DNA from: Bacteroidota bacterium
GTDB lineage: Bacteria > Bacteroidota > Bacteroidia > Chitinophagales > Chitinophagaceae
NCBI GenBank assembly: GCA_018267575.1
Contig: JAFDYF010000079.1
Coordinates: 1 to 64,000, forward strand
DNA length: 64,000 bases
Reading direction: 5' to 3'
A program made the position numbers and the translations under genes. Shown here piece by piece: positions 15,791-24,298 of the stretch (its first letter is position 1; every line of letters begins with the position of its first letter). The notes below the pieces were generated by a model. The model had not been told where the DNA came from and ran no database searches. It saw nothing but the letters and a program-made list of their open reading frames with translations.

Positions 15791-17194
15791 ATGTCGCTAC
15801 GCAAATTTATTACAGAAAGGAAAATCCTACGCTCTTTAAATCTCGCTAAAGAAAATGTTACCCACCGATGGAATGAAATTGCTTCTTTGTTTGGATTGCA
15901 GGATGATGTATTTGAACACCCACGCCATATAAAAATACATAAGCCGGTTACCGCTATACTGATTGGAGCCGGACACAGGGGAATGATTTATGCCGATTAT
16001 GCAACCAAAAACCCGGACGAGTTGACAATCGTTGCTGTGGCAGACCCAGATATTCCCAGAAGGGCGAGGGCAAAACTAAAATTTGAACTCAAGAAAGAGT
16101 TTTGTTTTGCGGACTGGAAACAGGTATTCGAAAGACCCAAATTTGCAGATGCCGTGATCATCGCAACCTCGGATGACCTGCACACACAACCTTGTTTGGC
16201 CGCATTGGATGCCGGCTATGATGTGTTGTTGGAAAAACCCATTGCGCCAACAGAGCACGAATGCAGGCTGATCTTGCAAAAAGCATCGGAGACTGGTCAG
16301 ATTGTTGGGGTTTGCCATGTACTTAGATACACACCTTATTTTCGCCAATTAAAGGAAGTCATTGATGCCGGTTTGATTGGGAATATTATAAGCATTCAGC
16401 ATATGGAACCCATTGAGCAAATCCACATGAGCCACTCTTATGTTAGGGGGCAATGGAAAAACAGCAATACAGCAACACCTATCGTGCTCGCCAAATCCTG
16501 TCATGATACCGATATCATCCGATGGCTGGTGAATAGCCCCGCACATGATGTGCATTGTTTTGGAAACCTAAGTTGGTTCACCAATGCCAATGCGCCTGAA
16601 GGCAGCACGGAAAGATGCACGGATGGCTGCAAAGTAGAAGCCTCCTGCCCCTATTCTGCTTTACAGATTTATTTAAGAGATCGGCAAAGGCTGTATGTAT
16701 TTGATTTATCAAACGATAAATCAAAATGGGACCGCGAAATACTAGAAAATTTGAAAAAAACAGACTATGGCCGTTGTGTGTATCGGATGGATAATAACCA
16801 GCCCGACCACCTCACGGTAAACATGCTGTTTGAGAATGGGGTTACTGCTGCATTTTCAATGGAAGCGCATGTTTCTTATGAAGGAAGAAGAACCAGGATT
16901 ATGGGATCGAAGGGAGATATAGTCGGTAATATGGAAATGTTCCGGATGACGGATTTCAAAACCAGAAAACAGACTTCCTGGAAACTGAAAACCGATCCAC
17001 ACGGCGGGGGCGACCACCGGATGATGAAAGATTGGGTGCAGGCAATCGCCCAACAGGACAAAACCCTTTTGAGTTCTTCCATCGAAGTATCCATCGAAAG
17101 CCATTTGATTGCTTTTGCAGCCGAAAAAAGTAGGTTAAATAGAACGATTGAAACGGTTAGGCTTTTTGATAGCAGCATTCCAATGAAAGCCTGA
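15791..17194 (+). CDS. Gfo/Idh/MocA family oxidoreductase
   Basis: A 467-residue cytosolic NAD(P)-dependent sugar or inositol dehydrogenase-like protein. The Rossmann domain starts at about residue 53 (ILIGAGHRGMIYA) and carries the catalytic-type LEKPI motif (about 147-151). A C-terminal alpha/beta domain follows from about 180. The roughly 50-residue N-terminal extension before the Rossmann fold is unusual. A Cys cluster in the C-domain (CTDGC, then SCPYSA, about 276-290) resembles a subgroup whose Cys residues may bind a metal. The substrate cannot be read from sequence. The gene diverges from the GH127/GH13 pair, so it may process a sugar released by them, but it lacks their 22-bp operator. 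Confidence 0.88.
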   Translation: MSLRKFITERKILRSLNLAKENVTHRWNEIASLFGLQDDVFEHPRHIKIHKPVTAILIGAGHRGMIYADYATKNPDELTIVAVADPDIPRRARAKLKFELKKEFCFADWKQVFERPKFADAVIIATSDDLHTQPCLAALDAGYDVLLEKPIAPTEHECRLILQKASETGQIVGVCHVLRYTPYFRQLKEVIDAGLIGNIISIQHMEPIEQIHMSHSYVRGQWKNSNTATPIVLAKSCHDTDIIRWLVNSPAHDVHCFGNLSWFTNANAPEGSTERCTDGCKVEASCPYSALQIYLRDRQRLYVFDLSNDKSKWDREILENLKKTDYGRCVYRMDNNQPDHLTVNMLFENGVTAAFSMEAHVSYEGRRTRIMGSKGDIVGNMEMFRMTDFKTRKQTSWKLKTDPHGGGDHRMMKDWVQAIAQQDKTLLSSSIEVSIESHLIAFAAEKSRLNRTIETVRLFDSSIPMKA

Positions 17195-17468
17195 GTAATA
17201 ATACTTTACTATTTCTACTCAAAGCAACCCTCATTCTTGCACGAAGGGATACCAGACCAAATCAAACTAGAACTATAATGGATAAATATAAGAATTTCCC
17301 AATTGACGATTCACTCTTGACAAATTAGACGGCATAGCCAGCATAGCATAGCTCTAGATATGTTAAAACAAATTTGCTTTTGCTCCCCATCCCAAAATAT
17401 TATTTTTATCAGGCAGCACTCATTGCAGAAACTGCATTTATACTTTCAAACACTGTGAGATTTACCAA

Positions 17469-18023
17469 ATGGAAATAGGCGAGCTCGTTAATACTGCGAA
17501 AAAAGGGAACACTGCAGCCCAAAAGCAGCTATTCGACCTGATGGCTGATCGGATGATGCTTGTATGCAGACGCTATCTTAAAACGAGGGAAGATGCAGAA
17601 GAAATCTTGTTGGATGGTTTTTATAAGTTCTTTAAAAACCTCGATGCTTTTCGTTATCAAGGAGAGGCGGCACTCATAGGTTGGCTCAAAAAGATCATCA
17701 TCAATGAGTGCCTCATGTTTTTGCGAAAGAAAAAAATGTTGATTATGTTGTCAGATTCCGAAGCCGAAGAAATACCATTAGAGGAAGACGCATTAGACCA
17801 AATGTCTGCTTCAGAAATACTTAAATCACTTTCGCAATTACCAATTGGATATCGAACTGTTTTTAACCTTTACGTGATTGAAGGGATCGACCATAATGAA
17901 ATTGCCCGCTTGATGGGGATTTCGGAAGGCACATCTAGGTCGCAGTTGAGCAAGGCAAAATCGTTATTACAAAAAATATTGTTACAAAAAGGGACTGAAT
18001 ATGTACAACAAAAAACAAAATAA
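17469..18023 (+). CDS. ECF-type RNA polymerase sigma factor
   Basis: A 184-residue sigma-70-family protein of ECF size. Region 2 (about 10-80) contains LVCRRYLKTREDAEEILLDGFYKFF, and region 4 (about 120-175) contains LPIGYRTVFNLYVIEGIDHNEIARLMGISEGTSRSQLSKAKSLL, the DNA-binding helix-turn-helix. It overlaps the next gene by 23 bp, so the two are translationally linked, as is usual for a sigma factor and its membrane anti-sigma partner. No SusCD gene is adjacent, so this is not a typical polysaccharide-locus ECF/anti-sigma set. Confidence 0.93.
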   Translation: MEIGELVNTAKKGNTAAQKQLFDLMADRMMLVCRRYLKTREDAEEILLDGFYKFFKNLDAFRYQGEAALIGWLKKIIINECLMFLRKKKMLIMLSDSEAEEIPLEEDALDQMSASEILKSLSQLPIGYRTVFNLYVIEGIDHNEIARLMGISEGTSRSQLSKAKSLLQKILLQKGTEYVQQKTK

Positions 18024-18714
18024 TGCTCATCCCTGGAAAAGCAAACTAACTGATCCGCTGCATTTTCCAAAAGCGAATCTGGTTGATAAAAATGCCGCTT
18101 GGTTAAAGCTACAAGAAAGATTAGGCGAAGGTCACCGGAACAATAAAGCATTCTGGTATTGGGCTGTGGCTGCTTGTTTACTTATTGCGCTGTCACTGAC
18201 AATGCTGATCCCGTATAGAAGCATCAACCATCAGCAAAATATAGTTTCCAAGGAAAAAGAAATTACAGCGCCATATCAACCTTTAATCCAACCCGCTCCA
18301 TCGAATCAAGAAAACAAAATAGAAAATATAGTAACCGTTCAAAATAGAAAAAAGGAATTTGAATACAGGCTACCCATAGAATTTAAGAAAGTTTTCAAAA
18401 AAAATCCGGAGAAAATATTTTTACCCGATTCAAGCCTTGAAAAAGTCGACCCGATAATAACAAATGTCCCTATAAATATTGCCCCTAAAAACGGAACAGA
18501 TTCCCCCCTTTTATCTACGGTTGTTTTTAAGGAAAAGAAAAAAATGCGGGTAGTTCATATCAACGAACTGGATGAACCACCACAAGAATTTGCCAAATCA
18601 TCAAATAAAAAACAGTCTATTTGGGGCTCATCCTTAATAAATAATAATCAAACCTCCTCGAACGACAACAATAATTATTCAAGCATTTTTAAAATAAGAA
18701 TCTCCTCTAATTAA
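18001..18714 (+). CDS. Membrane protein, probable anti-sigma factor of the adjacent ECF sigma
   Basis: A 237-residue protein with a hydrophilic N-terminal region of about 50 residues, one transmembrane segment (about 56-75, WYWAVAACLLIALSLTMLI) and a long periplasmic part rich in Lys, Asn and Ser. This single-pass layout, plus the 23-bp overlap with the ECF sigma gene, fits an anti-sigma factor. No classical zinc-binding HxxxCxxC motif is present, and sequence similarity alone does not identify it. The function is inferred mainly from context. Confidence 0.6.
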   Translation: MYNKKQNNAHPWKSKLTDPLHFPKANLVDKNAAWLKLQERLGEGHRNNKAFWYWAVAACLLIALSLTMLIPYRSINHQQNIVSKEKEITAPYQPLIQPAPSNQENKIENIVTVQNRKKEFEYRLPIEFKKVFKKNPEKIFLPDSSLEKVDPIITNVPINIAPKNGTDSPLLSTVVFKEKKKMRVVHINELDEPPQEFAKSSNKKQSIWGSSLINNNQTSSNDNNNYSSIFKIRISSN

Positions 18715-18720
18715 AAAAAC

Positions 18721-19839
18721 ATGACTAAGACAATTAAAATGTTGATGCTTTTCATAAGCATCCAAGGGGCTTGTTTTGCCCAAACAAATACAACGACGAC
18801 CAATAGTGAAAAGATTTTCGACCTTTCCCCTGACCTATTCAAGCGAAGGTTCTTTATTGATCTTGGCAAGAGTAATACCCTGGAAATCGAATTGATGGAA
18901 ATGTCGGATTTGGCAAGATTCAACAATATGGATTCTGTACTTCGAGATTTTTTTAAGAACCTTCAACCATTGAAGAATTCTTTGGCAGATGAATTAGCAT
19001 CCAAAAGGATAGATTATTTTACTGATTCACTGGGTAGGACAAAAATCCGGATCCAACAATTCAAGCAAAAAGGAGCTTCCTATCTGGTGGACAAAGGAGA
19101 GCTAGCCGCATTAAAACTAGAACAAGACACAGTAAACTTTATTGGAGCAGCCCCCTTTATAGCCAAATATGGTTTCAGAAAAGCGTTCCCTGATACCCGT
19201 TATTACAAAATCAGTTTTTTCGTAAATAATTTACAAGATCTTGCCACCTATACGGATGGAAGATTGAATGAGAAAATTATTAAGCTACAGGATAAAGAAA
19301 AGACTTCTTCTTGGATCAGCGATAAGCATGGAATGTACCTGAACAAAGACCTGGATGTAAAAGCAAAACAGCCCGGAGGTTATCTCAGCCCCGGTGATTT
19401 TCTTGAATTACGTGCTATGATAAACCTTCAGAACTATAAAAATTATTTTGTTCCTTCTACCAGTCTTGGGTTTTCGTTGGTATTTGCCAATCATAATAAT
19501 TTCAAAAGAGATTTCGGCTTTTTTTGGGAACCCAATTTCATCTTTGCAAAAAACAGTCAAGGAAACTTACAGACCTATAGAAACGATTTCCTCAGCTTCA
19601 CTTTTGGGCAAGGCCCCATAAAAGACCATAATGCCATTAAAGAATCTGAATTCCTGACTACTTTTTCCATTAGTTATCTTATAAAAAACGATGGCAACTT
19701 TTTCCCAAACCACTCTTTTCGGATTGGAGCAGGTGCATTGTCCTTGTTTGAAGGGAAAACCAAAATAGAGCCAATGTTCTACTTCAATGACTTCTTCAAG
19801 GGTGTGACACCGGGCATTAGATGGGTGCAGCGGTTTTAA
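18721..19839 (+). CDS. Secreted protein of unknown function in the ECF sigma operon
   Basis: A 372-residue protein with a signal peptide (ending ACFAQ), located 6 bp after the putative anti-sigma gene. The C-terminal half has alternating strands with aromatic ends (LGFSLVFANHNN, FGFFWEPNFIFA, FLTTFSISYLI, HSFRIGAGAL) and ends GIRWVQRF, suggesting a small outer-membrane barrel or a beta-sandwich. No family is recognised. As the third gene of a sigma/anti-sigma operon it could be the sensed component or the main target of the sigma factor. Confidence 0.65.
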   Translation: MTKTIKMLMLFISIQGACFAQTNTTTTNSEKIFDLSPDLFKRRFFIDLGKSNTLEIELMEMSDLARFNNMDSVLRDFFKNLQPLKNSLADELASKRIDYFTDSLGRTKIRIQQFKQKGASYLVDKGELAALKLEQDTVNFIGAAPFIAKYGFRKAFPDTRYYKISFFVNNLQDLATYTDGRLNEKIIKLQDKEKTSSWISDKHGMYLNKDLDVKAKQPGGYLSPGDFLELRAMINLQNYKNYFVPSTSLGFSLVFANHNNFKRDFGFFWEPNFIFAKNSQGNLQTYRNDFLSFTFGQGPIKDHNAIKESEFLTTFSISYLIKNDGNFFPNHSFRIGAGALSLFEGKTKIEPMFYFNDFFKGVTPGIRWVQRF

Positions 19840-19980
19840 AACCATCTTTGCTTGCTGATAATCAAAGAGCTAGTCAATAATAGATACGCTATCCTTGAAA
19901 AATTCTAAGAAAACTACCCAAAAGTTATGAGATATGAAATAAAATTGCAAGTTTTACATCATCCTCTACCAATTGAAAGA

Positions 19981-20001
19981 CCTGCATTTGCAGGTTTTTT
20001 T
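19981..20001 (+). terminator. Rho-independent terminator after the ECF operon
   Basis: The hairpin CCTGCA-TT-TGCAGG is followed directly by seven T residues, about 140 bp after the stop of the third operon gene. Confidence 0.8.
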
Positions 20002-20080
20002 GTTTCTACTGCAAGTACCTGATCAAGTTCAAATTCCTGAAAACCGTAACCCTATTTTCAACTTGATAATGTCGTACTAA

Positions 20081-20551
20081 ATGAAACTTCTTATTACCCT
20101 TGCATTCGTCCTTGCATCTATTGGCAACAATTCATTTGCCAGTCCTGGACAACCAGTAGCAGCTATTTTCTCAAAAACATTTCTTGCTTCCCTAAAGGAT
20201 TACGAACAGTCATTGACCAAATCAGGGTCCTCAGCAAAAATTTGTTCCTGCCAGATACTGCGGGTTAAATCAAACAATGAGCCTGAAAAATTGATTGCTG
20301 TATTCGCTCAGGTAACTAATAAGGGCGACTTTTCGGCAGCCTATGCCTCTGCTTCTGCCGTTTTGCAAAAGGAGAAAAAACATCTTCAAGGGTTTTTCTA
20401 TTCAAAAGTAAAGACAGAGGAAAATGTGAATGCGGCCTCCCCCTGCAGTTTGCTTTATAAAAACATCAAGGTAAAATACGATGATGTAAAATTATACGGG
20501 GTATTGGATGCCGATGCGTTGAGCAAAATCATTAGCCTGAATGGAAGATAG
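20081..20551 (+). CDS. Small secreted protein of unknown function
   Basis: A 156-residue protein with a clear signal peptide (ending SFASPG). Three Cys (CSCQ near 64-66 and one in SPCSL) could form a disulphide in the periplasm. The mature part is mixed alpha/beta with no recognised domain. It stands alone behind a strong terminator, so it has its own promoter, which I could not place. Confidence 0.6.
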   Translation: MKLLITLAFVLASIGNNSFASPGQPVAAIFSKTFLASLKDYEQSLTKSGSSAKICSCQILRVKSNNEPEKLIAVFAQVTNKGDFSAAYASASAVLQKEKKHLQGFFYSKVKTEENVNAASPCSLLYKNIKVKYDDVKLYGVLDADALSKIISLNGR

Positions 20552-20702
20552 GGTTAAAAGTATGAGGAAAAAAAGGTTTGGGGTAAAAGGTAGAAGGCAA
20601 TGCTGATTCGGTTATCAGATTTACATCCTACCATTTCCCTCTATTACCTTCCGCCTTATAACTTATACCTTATACCTTATACCTTCTGCCTTCTTTCCCT
20701 TC
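20552..20702. repeat. Low-complexity intergenic repeats (TTATACC x3 and AAGGTAGAAGGC-like)
   Basis: Between convergent genes, 20663-20683 holds three perfect tandem TTATACC units within a stretch of ACCTT/GCCTT words. On the left arm, around 20585-20603, GGTAAAAGGTAGAAGGC is roughly complementary to it. The two arms could fold into a long imperfect hairpin in transcripts from either side. Confidence 0.5.
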
Positions 20703-21500
20703 TTAAAAATCAGAATAATCTGTCGGCCGCAGAAAGTTGTCGTCAATATGCGACACATTGTGCTGATATTCGGGCATAGCGGAAAGCTGTTTCCAATATG
20801 GATCGCTACCAAATTTTTTCCAGTGCTCATCCCGATCCGCCATATTCTCATAAGTTGTCAGGTACATGAGGTTGGGCATTTTGCTACCAGCCACCACTTC
20901 ACTATAAAACACTGCATTAAAATTCAGTCTTTTAAAAAGACCAATCTCATCTCCCTTATTAAACATGGTTACTTTGTTCTGGAATATTTTTTCGGTGGGG
21001 CTCTCATAACTACGCAGTTCATACACTCTTTCGTTTTTGGGTGATTTCAATGCGGGCAAGCTCATTTGAGGTGCTAGGGGAAAAGCATGTAACAAGATTG
21101 TTTCCATGCGATTGTATGCAGGAGCAGTATGAGCCGCGTTGATATATTCCTCCCCCGCAGTCTGGTACTGATGATCCGATGCCAACTTTTCAGGAATCTT
21201 TACCAAATTATCCAATGACTCGATGGGAACAAAAACATACAACAACTTTGCTGCGCTGGTATCGTTTGCCAGCGACGAAAACACACCTATATTCTTAATG
21301 CCCAGCCTATGCAAGGCAGGCAGATATGCATGCTGAAGATAATTGTTCAGCATATTTTCCTGATCGCTGGAGGTATAGTGATAAACAGTGAGCTGATAAA
21401 AAGCCCTCCCTTTTTCATTTTTTTGGGCATTGGATAAATGGGCTGAAAATATCAACAATCCCGACATTACAATTACTAAGTAGTTTGTTCTTTTATTCAT
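20703..21500 (-). CDS. Secreted NIPSNAP family protein
   Basis: A 265-residue protein with a signal peptide (ending LSNAQ) and two NIPSNAP-type ferredoxin-like domains. The first (about 35-130) starts with YQLTVYHY. The second (about 155-260) contains VYELRSYESPTEKIFQNKVTMF and LMYLTTYENMADRDEHWKKFGSDPYWK, the most recognisable family stretch. The function of bacterial NIPSNAP proteins is not settled; the fold is related to small dimeric alpha/beta-barrel proteins. It is monocistronic and convergent with the preceding small secreted protein. Confidence 0.85.
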   Translation of the reverse strand: MNKRTNYLVIVMSGLLIFSAHLSNAQKNEKGRAFYQLTVYHYTSSDQENMLNNYLQHAYLPALHRLGIKNIGVFSSLANDTSAAKLLYVFVPIESLDNLVKIPEKLASDHQYQTAGEEYINAAHTAPAYNRMETILLHAFPLAPQMSLPALKSPKNERVYELRSYESPTEKIFQNKVTMFNKGDEIGLFKRLNFNAVFYSEVVAGSKMPNLMYLTTYENMADRDEHWKKFGSDPYWKQLSAMPEYQHNVSHIDDNFLRPTDYSDF

Positions 21501-21682
21501 TTTGCAAGCTTTTGAATTATTATTTGATAAAAATACTTAATATAAAATCAACATGAATAATTGAAACTATTTTTTAGAATGCCCAATCTTGGCCAACCTG
21601 TTTTATTATGGAATTATTAGCCATTACATTGGCAAAAAATAACTGATTTTTTTACTTAACTTTTCCGCCTAAAACTACTACA

Positions 21683-22228
21683 ATGAAAAAGCTGCTTATT
21701 TTTTCTGCTCTCTTTATTATGTCATGCTCAGCACAAATCAAGGCCCAATCACTGAGCGAAGTAGATATCAAGGTTCAAATGATCAAAGAATGGGAACGGG
21801 CCAAGGATTATACGGTTGAGTATTTGAACACTATGCCGGCTGACAAATATTCTTTTAGAGCGGTGGACAGTATCCGCAGTTTTGCCCAACAAATGCTGCA
21901 CCTGGCCCAAGTTAACTTGTTTTTAATGTCAAGCGCCACCGACCTAACGCCACCTGCCTTTCTGAAGGCTGACCTAGAGCATAGTGCTACCGCCCAAAGC
22001 AAGGATTCAGTGATGTACTATGTAACCCAGAGTTACGATTATTGCATCCATGCAATCAAGAGTATGAATATAAAAAGCTGGGGTGAAAAAAAGAAAATTT
22101 TCGGTCATGAAGAGACCCGCTTTGCCCTGATGTTAAAAGCATTTGAGCACCAGACCCACCATCGGGGACAAACGACCATCTATATTCGTTTGGTGGGCAT
22201 TAGGCCTCCGCAGGAAAGACTGTTTTAA
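21683..22228 (+). CDS. DinB family protein (putative metal-dependent hydrolase fold)
   Basis: A 181-residue protein with a signal peptide or lipoprotein-like start (FIMSCSAQIKAQ, possible lipobox Cys about 15) and a DinB four-helix bundle. The three metal-ligand His of the family are visible: MLHLAQ (His about 73) and HQTHHRGQ (about 157-161). An exported DinB protein is unusual but common in Bacteroidota. Family members range from thiol transferases to uncharacterised proteins, so the activity is unknown. It lies 41 bp upstream of sucC on the same strand. Confidence 0.85.
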   Translation: MKKLLIFSALFIMSCSAQIKAQSLSEVDIKVQMIKEWERAKDYTVEYLNTMPADKYSFRAVDSIRSFAQQMLHLAQVNLFLMSSATDLTPPAFLKADLEHSATAQSKDSVMYYVTQSYDYCIHAIKSMNIKSWGEKKKIFGHEETRFALMLKAFEHQTHHRGQTTIYIRLVGIRPPQERLF

Positions 22229-22269
22229 ATAATAAAACAGTTTACTACCTTAGCCGAAATTTTATTTGT

Positions 22270-23481
22270 ATGAATCTTCATGAATATCAAGCAAAAGAAC
22301 TTCTAAAAAAATACAATGTGCCCGTGCAGGAAGGCATCCCCGTGGATAGTGCCGGCGCCGCAGAAGAAGCTTATAAAAATATTAAAGTTCAATTCGGCAA
22401 CAGCTTTGCCGTGGTAAAAGCACAGATCCATGCGGGTGGTCGTGGAAAAGGAAAAATAAAGGGAACGGAACAGCGAGGCGTGGCTGTAGGAAAGAATTCA
22501 GAAGATATCAAGCAAATCGCTTCTAATATGCTTGGCGGCACCTTGGTAACGATTCAAACCGGCCCTGCAGGGAAAATAGTACATAAAGTATTGATCGCAC
22601 AGGATGTATATTATCCGGGCCCAAACCCAGTGAAGGAATTTTATCTTTCCATTTTACTCGATAGGGCTAAGGGCCAGAATGTTTTTATGTATAGTACCGA
22701 AGGCGGGATGGATATAGAGGAGGTTGCACACAAAACACCCGAGAAAATATTTAAGGAATGGGTTTACCCAGGTGGCGGACTTCAGGCTTTTCAAGCTCGG
22801 AAAATAGCGTTCAATCTGGGTCTCAGTGGGGAATCTTTTAAAAATTGTGTAAAGTTTGTAACCAATCTTTATAATGCCTATGTTGGGTTGGACTGCTCGA
22901 TGCTCGAGATCAATCCACTTTTCAAAACCAGTGATGAAAAAATCATTGCCGTTGATTGCAAAATGAACCTGGATGATAACGCATTGATGCGTCATGCCGA
23001 TTTGGAGGCCCTCCGTGATATCAGCGAAGAAGACCCTACCGAAGTAGAAGCCGGAAAGTACAACCTCAATTTTGTGAAATTGGATGGCAATGTTGGCTGC
23101 ATGGTAAACGGCGCCGGACTTGCGATGGCCACCATGGATATGATCAAATTGAGCGGTGGCGAACCTGCCAATTTCTTGGATGTTGGGGGTACAGCCAATG
23201 CGCAAACCGTAGAAGCTGGCTTCCGCATTATTTTAAAAGATCCCAAAGTAAAAGCCATATTGATCAATATTTTTGGTGGTATCGTTCGCTGCGACCGGGT
23301 AGCGCAAGGGGTTATTGATGCATATCAGAGTATGGGAAATATAGAAGTGCCAATCATTGTACGACTACAGGGCACCAATGCTGAAGAAGCCAAAAAACTG
23401 ATTGATGAGAGTGGGCTAAAGGTACAATCGGCCATCTTGCTCAGCGAAGCGGCAGCACTGGTTAATAAGGCTGTTGCATAA
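22270..23481 (+). CDS. sucC: Succinate-CoA ligase (ADP-forming) subunit beta
   Basis: A 403-residue TCA-cycle enzyme subunit. An ATP-grasp domain covers about 1-240 (MNLHEYQAKELLKKYNVPVQ; VVKAQIHAGGRGKGK; ALDCSMLEINPL-type metal site as VGLDCSMLEINPL). A ligase/flavodoxin-like CoA domain follows (GGTANAQTVEAGFRIIL; NIFGGIVRCDRVAQGV). With SucD it makes succinate and ATP from succinyl-CoA. sucD is not adjacent, which is common in this phylum. It is followed by a strong terminator. Confidence 0.97.
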   Translation: MNLHEYQAKELLKKYNVPVQEGIPVDSAGAAEEAYKNIKVQFGNSFAVVKAQIHAGGRGKGKIKGTEQRGVAVGKNSEDIKQIASNMLGGTLVTIQTGPAGKIVHKVLIAQDVYYPGPNPVKEFYLSILLDRAKGQNVFMYSTEGGMDIEEVAHKTPEKIFKEWVYPGGGLQAFQARKIAFNLGLSGESFKNCVKFVTNLYNAYVGLDCSMLEINPLFKTSDEKIIAVDCKMNLDDNALMRHADLEALRDISEEDPTEVEAGKYNLNFVKLDGNVGCMVNGAGLAMATMDMIKLSGGEPANFLDVGGTANAQTVEAGFRIILKDPKVKAILINIFGGIVRCDRVAQGVIDAYQSMGNIEVPIIVRLQGTNAEEAKKLIDESGLKVQSAILLSEAAALVNKAVA

Positions 23482-23523
23482 AATTAGCCAGCTTCCTTTG
23501 ATGGGATATTTAAGTGATAAAAG

Positions 23524-23562
23524 ACCTGAAAGAATAGTCAAATAAATTCTTTCAGGTTTTTT
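23524..23562. terminator. Bidirectional terminator between sucC and the exopolysaccharide genes
   Basis: ACCTGAAAGAAT (23524-23535) pairs perfectly with ATTCTTTCAGGT (23546-23557). T residues follow on the plus strand, and TCTTTT follows on the minus strand. It lies between convergent genes and overlaps the stop of the TolC-like gene. Confidence 0.85.
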
Positions 23563-24298
23563 AATTTTCCCTGAACAGGTCCTCGAACTTAACACCTATC
23601 ACTTTTTCCAGATCGATTTTTGAAACGTTCAAGTCACGCTGTATGGATAGCTTGGCAACCTGCTCAGCAACCCAATTTTTATATGTCTTGCTTAATTCTT
23701 CAGCCTTAATTACATTGAGCCGGTAATCTCGCTCTGCAATCTGATAGTTGGTGTACGCATCCGTAGTGATCTGGCTTTGCAGTTCCAATTTTTGCTTAAT
23801 GAGCAGATAATCCTCATATTTGGTAAGAACATCTGCTTTGATTTCCCTGAACCTCTCATTTTTTTGAGCTTGCGCTATATAAAGGTTTTGACGGGCTATT
23901 TTAACATTATTGGAATTCCTGTTAAAAAGATCGAAAGAAATGGTTAACCCTAAATTATATTTAGGATAAAAATTGACAAACGAGCTTGTTGTTGCATTAC
24001 CAGCACCAACAAGCTCATTAACGGTAAATTCGTTCATGTTTCCTTGTGCGGAAAGGGCGGATAGCCAGCTACCCTTTGCCAAACGCAATTGATATAAAGC
24101 AATATAGGTAAGCCGATCACTGACCTCATAATTGGGATTGTTCATGGCTAGCTGAACGAGCCGTTCCCTCACATCTACATTTTTTAAGGTGTCTTTATAA
24201 TTACTTCCGGCTACAATGCCAATTTTTTTTGGTTGGGTAACTTGTGCATCAAGCAGGTTATAAGATAAAAAGAGCAAAAGCATCAAGCATAGCTTCAT
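23561..24298 (-). CDS. Short TolC-family outer-membrane efflux-like protein
   Basis: A 245-residue protein with a signal peptide (ending NLLDAQ) and one TolC-type repeat. Two long helices flank strands, with the segment LGLTISFDLFNRNSNNVKIARQNLYIAQAQ typical of OEP proteins, followed by a long coiled-coil helix. TolC family proteins usually have about 430 residues with two such repeats, so this is half-length. Its start overlaps the polymerase stop by 4 bp (ATGA), and it ends the minus-strand half of the polysaccharide locus. By context it may serve in polysaccharide export, but the single repeat raises doubt about channel formation. Confidence 0.75.
   Translation of the reverse strand: MKLCLMLLLFLSYNLLDAQVTQPKKIGIVAGSNYKDTLKNVDVRERLVQLAMNNPNYEVSDRLTYIALYQLRLAKGSWLSALSAQGNMNEFTVNELVGAGNATTSSFVNFYPKYNLGLTISFDLFNRNSNNVKIARQNLYIAQAQKNERFREIKADVLTKYEDYLLIKQKLELQSQITTDAYTNYQIAERDYRLNVIKAEELSKTYKNWVAEQVAKLSIQRDLNVSKIDLEKVIGVKFEDLFREN

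Noticed and set aside
17332..17351. Three GCATAG words resembling units of the 11-bp arrays
   Set aside because: Spacing is 9 and 5 bp, not 11, so this is not the same periodic structure.
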